A stretch of DNA of 64,000 nucleotides, taken from positions 35,156 through 99,155 of the forward strand of contig JAEETH010000009.1 of the NCBI GenBank assembly GCA_016290215.1, given 5' to 3'. A program made the position numbers and the translations under genes. Source of the stretch: Bacteroidales bacterium. Lineage in GTDB: Bacteria; Bacteroidota; Bacteroidia; Bacteroidales; F082. Positions 1-9,199 of the stretch are shown in pieces. The notes under the pieces are model-generated. The model was not told where the DNA came from. It worked only from the letters and a program-made list of their open reading frames with translations, and searched no databases. Numbering within the stretch: the stretch's first letter is position 1; each line of letters opens with the position of its first letter.

Positions 1-1051
1 CATATCCGTTGGGGTTTAGGTTGCCCAATGCGAAGTAGCCGTTAGCGGTGCCCCAGCCCCAGTTGAAATGCAGCAGGATGTTGTCGTCGTAGCCGTCGCA
101 AACGAAAGCGTGACTGCCTTGGTCGCCACTACCTGAATAGAGCACCGGACGTTGCAGATCGAGGTCGTGTTTCACCATCGCCAACCACTCTTCATTGTTG
201 TAATTGGATTGCTTTTCCCTATGGGCAAGCCTTGAATAATTGAAATAGCGTCTCAGCGCATTGGGCACATCGTTGGAGTTGGCCCCTGAGCCATTGATGG
301 TATAATACATATCCACCGAAACGCCGCAATGGTACAGCAAAGTGGCCACAGCCTCGATTTCGGCTTCGGTTGAAGCATCGGTCAACGAGTCGGGCATGTG
401 TTCCCAGTCGTAGGTGGTGTTGCCGAAGTTGGCGGAAAGCGTGGTGCCTGCATTGGAATAGGAATGGGAGCCCCAGCCCATGGCAGGGTACTTCCAATAG
501 TGCATGATTTGCCCCATGGCAACCGCCACGCAGCCCACTTCTGCATGGCCGCAGGGACCACTCATGGTGGGGCATAGGCTGTTGTAGCGGCAACCTTGGT
601 GCCATTTCTCGGTCAGCAAAGGTGCCACAGCTTTGATGGACTTGCTTTCGTTGATTCGGCCAGTGGCCTTAACCAATTCCCATTGCCTTGCCGTAAGTTC
701 ATCCGCTGCAACATGGTTTTCAATGCCGTATTGCATCCTTGCCACGAAATCCTGAAGGTAGTCCTCCATCTGTACAGGAATATTGTTCGGGTTGAAGCGG
801 CCTTCATGGGAATAGGCGACGATGGGCGTCTCGCAGTCGTCGGCTGAAACAATGACGAAGCCATCTGCGGTGTTGAAGATGTAGAAGGCGGTAGTGTTGC
901 TTTTCGTTTGATAGGTAGCTGCAAGTTGCAAGTCGTTCGTCGCCATGAATTTGGCGGCAATGGATTGAGCCGTTTGCAGGCCAATGGGACGGGCGGTTGA
1001 GGAAAGCAACAGCACGAAAATGGCGAAGTAAAGTAGGAAGGTTCTTTTCAT
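1..1051 (-). CDS. C10 family (streptopain-like) cysteine peptidase, partial
   Basis: Secreted cysteine protease related to streptopain, acting outside the cytoplasm. The minus-strand reading frame opens with ATG at 1051 and runs off the window edge at position 1, so about 350 N-terminal residues are present and the C-terminal part is missing. A signal peptide (MKRTFLLYF start) is followed by a prodomain of the Spi/streptopain-inhibitor kind and the catalytic domain. The nucleophile is Cys174 in the motif VGCVAVAMGQIMHYW, and the histidine is His314 in SHAFVCDGYDDN, followed by NWGWG. It is the third of three tandem paralogues; the gap to its neighbour (1052-1229) holds a dispersed repeat rather than a clear promoter. 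The frame is uninterrupted as far as it can be read. Family assignment is secure; substrate is unknown. Confidence 0.93.
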   Translation of the reverse strand, partial: MKRTFLLYFAIFVLLLSSTARPIGLQTAQSIAAKFMATNDLQLAATYQTKSNTTAFYIFNTADGFVIVSADDCETPIVAYSHEGRFNPNNIPVQMEDYLQDFVARMQYGIENHVAADELTARQWELVKATGRINESKSIKAVAPLLTEKWHQGCRYNSLCPTMSGPCGHAEVGCVAVAMGQIMHYWKYPAMGWGSHSYSNAGTTLSANFGNTTYDWEHMPDSLTDASTEAEIEAVATLLYHCGVSVDMYYTINGSGANSNDVPNALRRYFNYSRLAHREKQSNYNNEEWLAMVKHDLDLQRPVLYSGSGDQGSHAFVCDGYDDNILLHFNWGWGTANGYFALGNLNPNGY

Positions 1052-1083
1052 AAGTAACTGTATTAAAATGCATTATTATAATC

Positions 1084-1165
1084 TTTATAGCTGTAAGCAA
1101 TCAGCCGTCAGCTATCAGCTAGGTAGCACTATGGCTGACTGCTGATGGCTGACTGTTGACGGCCA
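1084..1165. repeat. dispersed CAGCTATCAGC-type intergenic repeat, copy 1
   Basis: Short alternating units of the form TCAGCnnTCAGC on one side and GGCTGACTGCTGATGG on the other make an imperfect inverted repeat ending in ACGGCCAAT. A second copy with the same end sequence lies at 21611-21688. It sits between two peptidase genes and encodes nothing visible. Confidence 0.75.
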
Positions 1166-1229
1166 ATTTTTCCTGCCTTTATGTAAACTAATTCTGCTCA
1201 TCTACTTAATATTAGGTGCTTATGGGTTA

Positions 1230-3668
1230 TTAATTCAAAAGTTGTCCGGTCACGGAGTAGCGTTTCCCGTTTTTGATGATGACGATTTTTCCGTCTTCAA
1301 ATACCTTTTGGACTTGTTGTTTTGGTACTTCTTGGCCGTCGTTTTCTTCGATGCCAAAGTCTGTCTTCTCGATAGCGTCGGACCAAATGATTTCTGATTC
1401 TGTGTCGTTGAAATACACCTCGCTGATGCCGAAACGATACATGCCTGCAGGGGCGTCGTTCCATGTTGAGTCGATGAATGACGTACCTGAGGCTTCATCG
1501 GCAAGCGTTATGGTGTTTCCCTCGCTATCAGAGCGATAAAGGCGATAGTGCATGACCGGTGCAAAATGGCTGTTGATTTCAAAGATGAGAATGCTGCTGC
1601 CATCTGAATAATGTTGGTAAGGGGCAACAAACAGGGCATCCTTGCCGTCGTATTTCCCAATGCATGCCCCATTGATACGACCACCAAAGTTCAATGAGAT
1701 GGCGAGATTGGTGTTGAAACAGTGGTTTGAAATGTCGTAATCGCGAACAAAATTAGTAGCGGTAGAGTTGAAAACAAGCAAGTGAGGATTGCCGTCTTCG
1801 GCGATGATGCTACCCAATCCTTCAATATCTAATGTTGGAACGCTCGGTCCGTCGCATAACCTTTGCCCTTGACGGTTGACGAGTACGATGTTGCTATTAC
1901 TAGAGGAAGAATTTGACAGCCAAAAACCGTCGTTTTCGGCATCGTAAGCACAATGGTATGGCCGGAAGCCTACATTGATGCTGTCGATTATGGTGTTGAA
2001 ATCGGTGCAATACAGATACTCGCTGTAGATACTGTTATTGGCAAAATAAAGATAGTTTCCGTCGCAAGTAATGTTGGGGATGGAAATGTTGAAGGTGCAA
2101 AACTCTAATAATTCTCCATCCATAGTGTATTTCCATATCTTGGAAGTTGGGTGAAATAAGGAGTCGTAACTTATGCTGAGGGTATAGATGAATTCGCCAT
2201 CCGTGGTCACACTTAGTTGGTCATCGTCAATTAGGATTTGTTTTAATTGAGGCCAGACGTGGTTGTCGTCAAAGCTCCATAACAGGTTGATGTAAGGGCT
2301 GTTCACATCGTTTGTGTCGGGTGCGTGAGTGGCGGTGATTTCTTTTACGGGATGAAAAGAAAAGTAGGCTTCGATGTCGTCAATATCGTCATTGACAGTG
2401 AATGAGTATGTCCTGTCGTAGGATACAACACCACCGCCTCTCTTCCAGTAATTGAATTGGCTGCTTTCGGTTGGGATTGCGGTGAGTGTGCAAAGCTCAC
2501 TGAGATGGTATTCCCCAGTTCCTTCGATGGTGCCCCCTATGGGTGGGTAGGCCGTGGCAGTAACCGTATAAGGCTCATAGTGCGGGTCGATGCCGAAGAT
2601 GGCGTAGTTGTTGCTGCTGAAATCATAGCCAATGGGATTGATGTTTCCCAAGGCGAAATAGCCGTTAGCGGTGCCCCAGCCCCAGTTGAAATGGAGCAGG
2701 TCGTTGTCATCGTAACCGTCGCAGACGAAGGCGTGGCTTCCATTTCCTCTGCCTGAATATAACACGGGGCGTTGCAAGTCGAGGTCGTTTTTCAACAGGG
2801 CGAGCCAGGCGGCATTGTCATTGCCTTTTTTCTCGCGATGGAGATACCGGGAATAATTGAAATAGCGTTTCAGGGCGTTGGGTACTTTGTTGGAGTCTGT
2901 TGACGAACCATTTGCACTATAGTTCATGTCTAACGCAACGCCGCAGTGGTAGAGCAGTGTAGCCACAGCCTCTATTTCTGCTTCGCTTGAAGCCTCGGTC
3001 AACGAGTCGGGCATGTGGTTCCAGTCGTAGGTGGTGTTGCCAAAGTCGGCGGAAAGCGTGACTCCTGCATTGGAATAGGAATGGGAGTCCCAGCCTGTGG
3101 TGGGATAGTTCCAATAGTGCATGATTTGTCCCATGGCCACCGCCACGCAGCCCACTTCTGCATGGTCGCAGGGACCGTTTATGGTAGGGCAGAGGCTGTT
3201 GTAAAGGCAACCTTGGTGCCATTTCTCGGTCAGCAAAGGGGCAACGGCTTTGGTGGACTTGCTTTCGTTGATTCGGCCAGTGGCCTTAACCAATTCCCAT
3301 TGTCTTGCCGTAAGTTCATCCGCTGCAACATGGTTTTCGATGCCGTATTGTATTCTTGAGACGAAATCCTGAAGGTAGTCCTCCATCTGCATGGGGATAT
3401 TGTTCGGGTAGAAGCGGCCTTCATGGGAATAGGCGATGATGGGCGTCTCGCAGTCGTCGGCTGAAACGATGATAAAACCGTTTGAGGTGTTGAAGACGTA
3501 AAAGGCGGCAGCGTTCTTGGCTGTTTGGTAAGTGGAAATAAGTTGCAAGTCGTTGGTTACCATGAATTTGGAAGCAATGGACTGCGCTGTTTGCACGTCA
3601 ACGGGACGGGCGATTGAGGAAAGAAACAGCCCGAAAATAACGAAGTAAAGTAGGATAATTCTTTTCAT
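1230..3668 (-). CDS. C10 family (streptopain-like) cysteine peptidase
   Basis: Full-length 812-residue secreted protease. A signal peptide at residues 1-20 is followed by a streptopain-type prodomain (about 22-120), the C10 catalytic domain with Cys174 (VGCVAVAMGQIMHYW) and His312 (SHAFVCDGYDDND, then NWGWG), a beta-rich region with YPP..GGTIEGTGEY-type and propeller-like segments, and a tail of about 25 residues (DGKIVIIKNGKRYSVTGQ) shared with the next paralogue. That tail resembles short C-terminal modules common on secreted Bacteroidales proteins and may be related to type IX export; this is inference. It starts 22 nt after the stop of the upstream paralogue, so the two are probably co-transcribed. 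Nucleotide identity with its neighbours is highest around the prodomain-catalytic junction. Confidence 0.95.
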   Translation of the reverse strand: MKRIILLYFVIFGLFLSSIARPVDVQTAQSIASKFMVTNDLQLISTYQTAKNAAAFYVFNTSNGFIIVSADDCETPIIAYSHEGRFYPNNIPMQMEDYLQDFVSRIQYGIENHVAADELTARQWELVKATGRINESKSTKAVAPLLTEKWHQGCLYNSLCPTINGPCDHAEVGCVAVAMGQIMHYWNYPTTGWDSHSYSNAGVTLSADFGNTTYDWNHMPDSLTEASSEAEIEAVATLLYHCGVALDMNYSANGSSTDSNKVPNALKRYFNYSRYLHREKKGNDNAAWLALLKNDLDLQRPVLYSGRGNGSHAFVCDGYDDNDLLHFNWGWGTANGYFALGNINPIGYDFSSNNYAIFGIDPHYEPYTVTATAYPPIGGTIEGTGEYHLSELCTLTAIPTESSQFNYWKRGGGVVSYDRTYSFTVNDDIDDIEAYFSFHPVKEITATHAPDTNDVNSPYINLLWSFDDNHVWPQLKQILIDDDQLSVTTDGEFIYTLSISYDSLFHPTSKIWKYTMDGELLEFCTFNISIPNITCDGNYLYFANNSIYSEYLYCTDFNTIIDSINVGFRPYHCAYDAENDGFWLSNSSSSNSNIVLVNRQGQRLCDGPSVPTLDIEGLGSIIAEDGNPHLLVFNSTATNFVRDYDISNHCFNTNLAISLNFGGRINGACIGKYDGKDALFVAPYQHYSDGSSILIFEINSHFAPVMHYRLYRSDSEGNTITLADEASGTSFIDSTWNDAPAGMYRFGISEVYFNDTESEIIWSDAIEKTDFGIEENDGQEVPKQQVQKVFEDGKIVIIKNGKRYSVTGQLLN

Positions 3669-3690
3669 AAAAATTTATGTTAAAGGATTC

Positions 3691-6135
3691 TCAATTCAAA
3701 AGTTGTCCAGTTATGGTGTAGCGTTTTCCATTTTTGATGATGACGATTTTCCCGTCTTCAAACACCTTTTGGACTTTTTGTTTTGGCATTTCTTGGCCTT
3801 GGTTTTCATCGATGCCAATGTCTGTCTTCTCTATGGGCTCGGACCAGATGATTTCGGATTCGACACCGTTGAAATAAACCTCACTGATGCCGAAACGGTA
3901 AATGCCAGCTATAGTTTGGTCCCATGTGTGGTCAATATACGAATTGCCAGCTGCTCCATCGGCAAGCATCACAGTATCTCCTTCGCTATTGGAGCGGTAG
4001 ATGCGGTAACCTACGATTTGAGACAAATGGCAGTTGATTTCGTAGATGTGAACCTTGTTTTGATAGACGATAAACAGGGATTCTTTTCCATCATATTGAC
4101 CTATGCAAGCTCCCTTGAAATCGTGTTGGAAATCGGCAATGCTATGGTCGCAAAGGATGTCGTTGGTGATATTATAATCATAAAGCTTCCCGGAGTAGGC
4201 AAATAACAAGTGTCGGGTTTCGTCTTTGGCCGTATGATAGCACGAACCCCAAGGAGCTACTTGCAGTGGAAGCAGAGGATATAAACTTGGGCCTTCTCGT
4301 ATGGATTGGCCGCTACGGCTGATGAGCGTTAAATGCCTGACAAGGTTGGTTGAGCGGTGTGATGGAATCCAAAAGCCGTCGTTGAGTGGGTCGTAAACAC
4401 ATAAAGTTCTGTAGTTGGTATGGCTCGATGCGTTGCTCAAACTATGAATTGAGACGAGTGTCCTGTTGGCCAAATCAACACAATGGAGTTTGTTGTTGAG
4501 GCCTAGGTAGTAGAAGTAACTGCCGTCAAAGGCCAGCGCTGGACTGTAGTCGCATCCCTCGATGCTGAATGCTTCGACTAAATCCCCATCCATAGTGTAT
4601 TGGCGGAATGTCACTGAGTTGTTCGTGGCACTGCCACTCGTATAAACGTATTCGCCGTCGGTCCCTACACCATCTCCCGCTACATTGAATTCTTTCAACA
4701 GAGTCCATTGGTCCGAATCTTGCAATTCCCATGACAAGCTTACGGAAGGGCTGTTCGGGTTGTCGGCTTCTGGATAAAGACTCACTGTGATATGTTCCGG
4801 CAGACTCAAGGTGAAATTGGCCACGAGGTCGTCAATGTCGCCATCCACTTCTTCGATGGTATAGGTCGGATTAAAGGTCAAAACCTGTCCGTTCCGTTTC
4901 CAACAATAGAAATCGCATTGCTCGGCAGGCACGGCTGTCAGTGTACATGACTCACCAATGTGGTATCCGCCAGTGCCTAAGATGGTGCCTGCGTTGGGTG
5001 GATAGACTGTGGCAGTGACTTGCCAAGGCTCATATAGAGGAACAATGCCAAAGATGGCAGAGTTGTTGGTGCTGAATTGATAACCGATAGGATTCAAGTT
5101 TCCTAAAGCGAAATACCCATCGCCGGGACCACCCCAGCCCCAGTTGAAATGCAGCAGGTCGTTGTCGTCGTAGCCGTCGCAAACGAAAGCATGTCCACCG
5201 CTACCCGAACCAGAATATTGGACTGGACGTTGTAGGTCGAGGTCGCTTTTAATCATAGAAAGCCATTCATAGTTGCTGAAATCGGATTTGCTTTCCCTGT
5301 GGAGGTGTTTTGAGTAGTCGAAATACCGCATCAGAGCATTGGGAATCTTACTTGAATTGGATGATGAACCGTTGGTGCTGTATGCCATCTCTATCGAAAC
5401 ACCACAATGGAACAACAATGTTGCCACCGCCACTATTTCGGCTTCGGTAGAGGTCTCGGTCAACGAATCGGGCATGTGGTCCCAGTCGTAGACTGTGTTA
5501 GCGAAATCGGCGGATAGTTCTGCGCCCACATCGCCTAAGTGGTAATAGGAATTTGAACCCCAGCCGGTTTCTGGGTACTTCCAATAGTGCATGATTTGTC
5601 CCATGGCTACCGCTACGCAGCCCACTTCGGCATGGTCGCAGGGGCCGCTCATGGCGGGGCAGAGGCTGTTGTATAGGCAACCTTGGTGCCATTTCTCGGT
5701 CAGCAAGGGGGCAACGGCTTTGGTGGACTTGCTTTCGTTGATTCGGCCAGTGGCCTTAACCAATTCCCATTGCCTTGCCGTAAGTTCATCCGCTTCAACA
5801 TGGTTTTCGATGCCGTATTGCATTCTTGAGACGAAATCCTGAAGGTAGTCCTCCATCTGTACGGGGACATTGTTTGGGTTGAAGCGGCCTTCATGGGAAT
5901 AGGCGATGATGGGCGTCTCGCAATCGTCGGCTGAAACGATGACGAAACCATCTGCGGTGTTGAAGATGTAGAAGGCAGCAATATTCTTGGATGTTGGGTA
6001 AGTGGAAACAAGTTGCAAGTCGTTGGTTGCCATGAATTTGGCAGCAACGAATTGAGCCGTTTCCAAGTCTATGGGGTGGGCGGCTGAGCTGAAGAAGAGA
6101 CCTGTTAAAACCAATAATATCAGAGTTTTTTTCAT
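3691..6135 (-). CDS. C10 family (streptopain-like) cysteine peptidase
   Basis: Secreted cysteine protease of 814 residues, first gene of the tandem family. An in-frame start exists at 6210, but the ATG at 6135 begins a clean signal peptide (MKKTLILLVLTGLFFSSAA) and lies about 20 nt below a TATTTTTG promoter element, so I take 6135. Catalytic Cys173 and His315 are in the same motifs as in the paralogues, and HFNWGWGG follows the histidine. The C-terminal half is beta-rich and differs more from its neighbour than the N-terminal half does; the last 25 residues (DGKIVIIKNGKRYTITGQ) are again conserved. It probably leads a two-gene operon with the gene at 1230-3668. Confidence 0.95.
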   Translation of the reverse strand: MKKTLILLVLTGLFFSSAAHPIDLETAQFVAAKFMATNDLQLVSTYPTSKNIAAFYIFNTADGFVIVSADDCETPIIAYSHEGRFNPNNVPVQMEDYLQDFVSRMQYGIENHVEADELTARQWELVKATGRINESKSTKAVAPLLTEKWHQGCLYNSLCPAMSGPCDHAEVGCVAVAMGQIMHYWKYPETGWGSNSYYHLGDVGAELSADFANTVYDWDHMPDSLTETSTEAEIVAVATLLFHCGVSIEMAYSTNGSSSNSSKIPNALMRYFDYSKHLHRESKSDFSNYEWLSMIKSDLDLQRPVQYSGSGSGGHAFVCDGYDDNDLLHFNWGWGGPGDGYFALGNLNPIGYQFSTNNSAIFGIVPLYEPWQVTATVYPPNAGTILGTGGYHIGESCTLTAVPAEQCDFYCWKRNGQVLTFNPTYTIEEVDGDIDDLVANFTLSLPEHITVSLYPEADNPNSPSVSLSWELQDSDQWTLLKEFNVAGDGVGTDGEYVYTSGSATNNSVTFRQYTMDGDLVEAFSIEGCDYSPALAFDGSYFYYLGLNNKLHCVDLANRTLVSIHSLSNASSHTNYRTLCVYDPLNDGFWIPSHRSTNLVRHLTLISRSGQSIREGPSLYPLLPLQVAPWGSCYHTAKDETRHLLFAYSGKLYDYNITNDILCDHSIADFQHDFKGACIGQYDGKESLFIVYQNKVHIYEINCHLSQIVGYRIYRSNSEGDTVMLADGAAGNSYIDHTWDQTIAGIYRFGISEVYFNGVESEIIWSEPIEKTDIGIDENQGQEMPKQKVQKVFEDGKIVIIKNGKRYTITGQLLN

Positions 6136-6156
6136 GGGGTACTTTTTGTAATAGCG

Positions 6157-6164
6157 CAAAAATA
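6157..6164 (-). promoter_or_regulatory. Bacteroidetes -7 promoter element (TATTTTTG) for the C10 peptidase operon
   Basis: The minus strand reads TATTTTTG, matching the TAnnTTTG consensus of the Bacteroidetes primary sigma factor, 21 nt upstream of the ATG at 6135. No convincing -33 element was identified. Confidence 0.55.
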
Positions 6165-6200
6165 CAAAAAATCTGATACGGAAGAAGCTTTTTGCCTCGC

Positions 6201-6280
6201 TTTGCGTCATTACGAACGAAGTGAAGCAATTCAGACGTAAAACTTTAATTTCAGGATCGCTTCGTTCCTCGCAATGATGC
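6201..6280. repeat. REP-like inverted repeat (TCATTGCGAGCGAAGCAA type), copy 1
   Basis: Left arm TTTGCGTCATTACGAACGAA..GAAGCAAT and right arm ATCGCTTCGTTCCTCGCAATGAT are imperfect inverted repeats around an AT-rich spacer. The same arms occur at 57774-57852. It lies upstream of the peptidase operon promoter and downstream of the tex stop codon; a stem-loop in RNA is likely. This is a dispersed noncoding repeat and not a gene. Confidence 0.8.
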
Positions 6281-6290
6281 CAAGCGGCAG

Positions 6291-8426
6291 TCAGAGTTTC
6301 ATCGTCAAACTGATGCGATTTCTGTTCACATCCACTTCCAAAACCTTCACGCGAACTTTTTGATTCAAGTGTACCACTTCGTTCGGGTCTTTGATATAGT
6401 GGTCGGCCATCTGGCTGATGTGGACGAGGCCGTCCTGGTGTACGCCGATGTCGACAAAGGCACCGAAAGCCGTGATGTTAGTGATGATGCCGTTGAGGGT
6501 CATGCCGACACGTAAGTCGTTGATGGTGCGGATGTTTTTGTCGAACTCAAAGGCTTCAAAGGTCTTGCGCGGGTCACGACCAGGCTTGTCCAACTCGGTG
6601 AGGATGTCGTTGATGGTCTCTAAGCCGAAGTCTTTTTCCACAAACTCCTTTGGGTGGATTTTTGCGATGAGTTCCTTGTTGCCGATGAGGTCTTTTACCT
6701 TCACGTTCAGCGTCTTGGCCATCTTCTCCACGATGTGGTAGCTCTCGGGGTGGACGGCGCTTTGGTCCAAAGGGTTGTCTCCGTTATGGATACGCAGGAA
6801 ACCGGCGCATTGTTCGAAGGCTTTGTCGCCGAGGCGCGGCACCTCCTTGAGTTGTTTGCGGTTCTTGAAGCCACCGTTTTCCTCGCGGTAGGTGATGATG
6901 TTGGAAGCCAAGGCAGGGCCGACGCCGCTCACATAAGATAATAATTGCTGGCTGGCGGTGTTGAGTTCCACGCCGACGGCGTTCACGCAACTCTCCACGG
7001 TCTGGTCAAGGCTCTCGCTGAGTTTCTTTTGGTCCACATCGTGCTGGTATTGTCCTACGCCGATGCTCTTCGGGTCTATCTTCACCAACTCGGCCAACGG
7101 GTCCATCAGTCGGCGACCGATGCTGACCGCGCCGCGCACGGTGATGTCATAGTCAGGAAACTCGTCACGGGCGATTTTGGAGGCGCTGTACACCGATGCG
7201 CCGCTCTCGCTCACCATCACGGCCATCAGGTCGCGGTCGAACTTGATGCTGCGGATGAAGTCCTCGGTCTCGCGTCCCGCCGTGCCGTTGCCGATGGCGA
7301 TGACTTTGATGCGGTAGGCATCCACGAGGCTCTTGATTTTGCGCATGGCACCCACCGTGTCCGACTTGGGCGGGTGGGGATAAATGGTCTCGTTGTGGAG
7401 CAAGGCACCTGTTTCGCTCAAGACCACCACCTTGCAACCCGTTCTAAAGCCTGGGTCGATGGCGAGGACGCGCTTTTGGCCCATGGGGGCGGCTAAGAGG
7501 AGTTGTTTGAGATTCTCGGCGAAGACGCGGATGGCGGTCTCGTCAGCTTTCTCCTTATAATAATTGCGGATTTCTGTTTCGATGGAAGGCTCCAAAAGGC
7601 GTTTCCAAGAGTCGGCGATGGCCTCGCGCACGAGTTCCGATGATTCGTTGTCATTTTTCAGGAAGATGCTCTCCAAAGAATTGAGCACAAAGTCGTCATC
7701 GACTTTGATTTTCAGTTTCACCATGCCTTCTTCCTCGGCGCGGAACAGAGCCAAGAGGCGGTGCGAGGGCGCCTGTGAGATAGGCTCGCGGAAGTCGAAA
7801 TACTGCTGGTAGGTCTTGCCTTCCTCTTCCTTGCCTTTGACTACGGTAGAGCTGATGTCGCCTTGGATATGGAAAATCTTGCGGATGCGGTTGCGCCCGT
7901 TGATGTTCTCAGAGACCCACTCGGCCATGATGTCCTTCGCGCCTTGCAGGGCTTCTTCCACGTCGTTGACACCCTTGCCAGCATTGACATAACGTGCGGC
8001 AAGGCGGTCCACCATATCCACGTTCTGCGCCATGATTTGTGCGGCAAGCGGCTCCAAACCTTTTTCGCGGGCGATGGCGGCGCGGGTGCGGCGTTTGGGC
8101 TTGTAGGGGAGATACAAATCCTCGACTTCCTGCAAAGTCTTGGCGTTCAGTATCTTCTGCTCCAATTCGGGCGTGAGTTTCTCCTGCTCACGGATAGAGG
8201 CGATGACGCTTTCCTTACGTTTTTGGAGTTCAACGAGTTGTTCGAGGCGTTTCTGCACAGCGGCCACGTTCTCTTCATTCATCGTGCCTGTCATTTCTTT
8301 GCGGTAGCGGGCGATGAAGGGGATGGTGGCGCCTTCGTCGAAGAGGCGAATGACATTGGCCACATGGTGCGCGGCCAAGTTGAGTTCCTGTGCGATTTGC
8401 GGAGCGAAGTCTATGGTGTTGGGCAT
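6291..8426 (-). CDS. tex: Tex family RNA-binding transcriptional accessory protein
   Basis: Cytoplasmic nucleic-acid-binding protein of 711 residues, the usual length for Tex. The N-terminal helical region has the typical FIARYRKEMTGTM motif (about residues 35-50). A RuvC/YqgF-like fold follows with VLAIDPGFRTGCK, then helix-hairpin-helix segments (YVSGVGPALASNI, LKEVPRLGDKAFEQ), and a C-terminal S1 domain over about residues 640-711 (FGAFVDIGVHQDGLVHISQM). Tex homologues bind RNA and influence transcription and toxin expression in other bacteria. It is monocistronic, with a TATTTTTG element 21 nt upstream of the start. Assignment is very secure. Confidence 0.97.
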   Translation of the reverse strand: MPNTIDFAPQIAQELNLAAHHVANVIRLFDEGATIPFIARYRKEMTGTMNEENVAAVQKRLEQLVELQKRKESVIASIREQEKLTPELEQKILNAKTLQEVEDLYLPYKPKRRTRAAIAREKGLEPLAAQIMAQNVDMVDRLAARYVNAGKGVNDVEEALQGAKDIMAEWVSENINGRNRIRKIFHIQGDISSTVVKGKEEEGKTYQQYFDFREPISQAPSHRLLALFRAEEEGMVKLKIKVDDDFVLNSLESIFLKNDNESSELVREAIADSWKRLLEPSIETEIRNYYKEKADETAIRVFAENLKQLLLAAPMGQKRVLAIDPGFRTGCKVVVLSETGALLHNETIYPHPPKSDTVGAMRKIKSLVDAYRIKVIAIGNGTAGRETEDFIRSIKFDRDLMAVMVSESGASVYSASKIARDEFPDYDITVRGAVSIGRRLMDPLAELVKIDPKSIGVGQYQHDVDQKKLSESLDQTVESCVNAVGVELNTASQQLLSYVSGVGPALASNIITYREENGGFKNRKQLKEVPRLGDKAFEQCAGFLRIHNGDNPLDQSAVHPESYHIVEKMAKTLNVKVKDLIGNKELIAKIHPKEFVEKDFGLETINDILTELDKPGRDPRKTFEAFEFDKNIRTINDLRVGMTLNGIITNITAFGAFVDIGVHQDGLVHISQMADHYIKDPNEVVHLNQKVRVKVLEVDVNRNRISLTMKL

Positions 8427-8446
8427 ATTTTTCAGGTTTTGATGCG

Positions 8447-8454
8447 CAAAAATA
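8447..8454 (-). promoter_or_regulatory. -7 promoter element (TATTTTTG) for tex
   Basis: Minus strand TATTTTTG about 21 nt upstream of the tex ATG at 8426, the same geometry seen at several other starts in the window. Confidence 0.55.
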
Positions 8455-8614
8455 CGGTTTCTGTTTGATTATTTTCGTCATTTTTGTTCAGTAGTTCACA
8501 ATGAAACTATGTGTTTATTGTTTTTATTGCGGCAATATTTTATTGATTTATAAACAAATAGATTTTTTTTTCTTTTTTATTACTAAAAACACTTTCATTA
8601 TTAGAAAAATTGTT

Positions 8615-8622
8615 TATTTTTG
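8615..8622 (+). promoter_or_regulatory. -7 promoter element (TATTTTTG) before 8642
   Basis: TATTTTTG lies 20 nt upstream of ATG 8642 and supports that ATG over upstream in-frame starts, which would fall before the promoter. The surrounding 8430-8640 stretch is very AT-rich and holds no other feature. Confidence 0.55.
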
Positions 8623-8641
8623 CAGTAAAATAAATATCACT

Positions 8642-9199
8642 ATGAAAGTTTTTCTTTTTGGCTATTCTTATTCAAACCTACATTCATTTTTCAATTATCG
8701 GTTCAGTGGCAGGAAAGATTTGTTATATTCTACATTGAACGATAAGCAAGAGGATACTTATACTTCGTGTATCAAAAGAGATAGCCTTCTATTCCAATAT
8801 TATAATAGTCAACGAAATGAGGTCTCTAATCTAAATGTCAATAATAATAATTTGATGGAGGTGGTAAAGGATCCAAATGTGAGAATGGTTGAGAAGTCAA
8901 AAGCTGTCATTAAAATGAAATTGGAAGAATCTTTAGCCAAAGCTAAATATATGATGATGTTATTTTCTAAGATAATAGATTTCTATTATCATAAAAGTCA
9001 ATGGCATCAATCTGGAAGACTTATTACATGCTATCTTTCACCATTCCTATGTGAATGTCATTTTCATAACTCTGAATCGGGGATTAGGCCCCTTTTCAAG
9101 AAGGGGTGTAGATTATTAACCCCCAAAACAAATTCAGAGTATTATGGTAATAAACATTCAAGTATTCAACAATTCAAATCCACGTTTTATCAAGGATAA
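8642..9199 (+). CDS. hypothetical protein in AT-rich patch
   Basis: Unrecognised 185-residue protein. The start at 8642 is chosen because a promoter-like TATTTTTG sits 20 nt before it. The N-terminal part is rich in Tyr, Ser and Asn, and a helical stretch (about 80-120, with KAVIKMKLEESLAKAKYMMM) is the only clear structural hint. The last 40 or so residues are encoded by a 72-bp nested palindrome (9069-9140) and the bases after it, so the original C-terminus may have been displaced by that element. Base composition is far more AT-rich than tex and the HAD gene on either side, suggesting transfer. It overlaps the next small frame. No function can be assigned. Confidence 0.45.
   Translation: MKVFLFGYSYSNLHSFFNYRFSGRKDLLYSTLNDKQEDTYTSCIKRDSLLFQYYNSQRNEVSNLNVNNNNLMEVVKDPNVRMVEKSKAVIKMKLEESLAKAKYMMMLFSKIIDFYYHKSQWHQSGRLITCYLSPFLCECHFHNSESGIRPLFKKGCRLLTPKTNSEYYGNKHSSIQQFKSTFYQG
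9069..9140. repeat. nested palindromic element with 9-bp terminal arms
   Basis: Perfect terminal arms ACTCTGAAT (9069-9077) and ATTCAGAGT (9132-9140) enclose a second stem, CCCCTT/AAGGGG with loop TTCAAG (9089-9106), and a looser GGGGATTA/TTAACCCC pairing. It resembles a tiny MITE-like or REP-like insertion. It overlaps the 3' part of the frame starting at 8642. Confidence 0.6.

Noticed and set aside
3691-6210. N-terminally extended version of the third C10 peptidase (start 6210)
   Set aside because: The extension precedes a clean signal peptide and overlaps the promoter and REP-like repeat.
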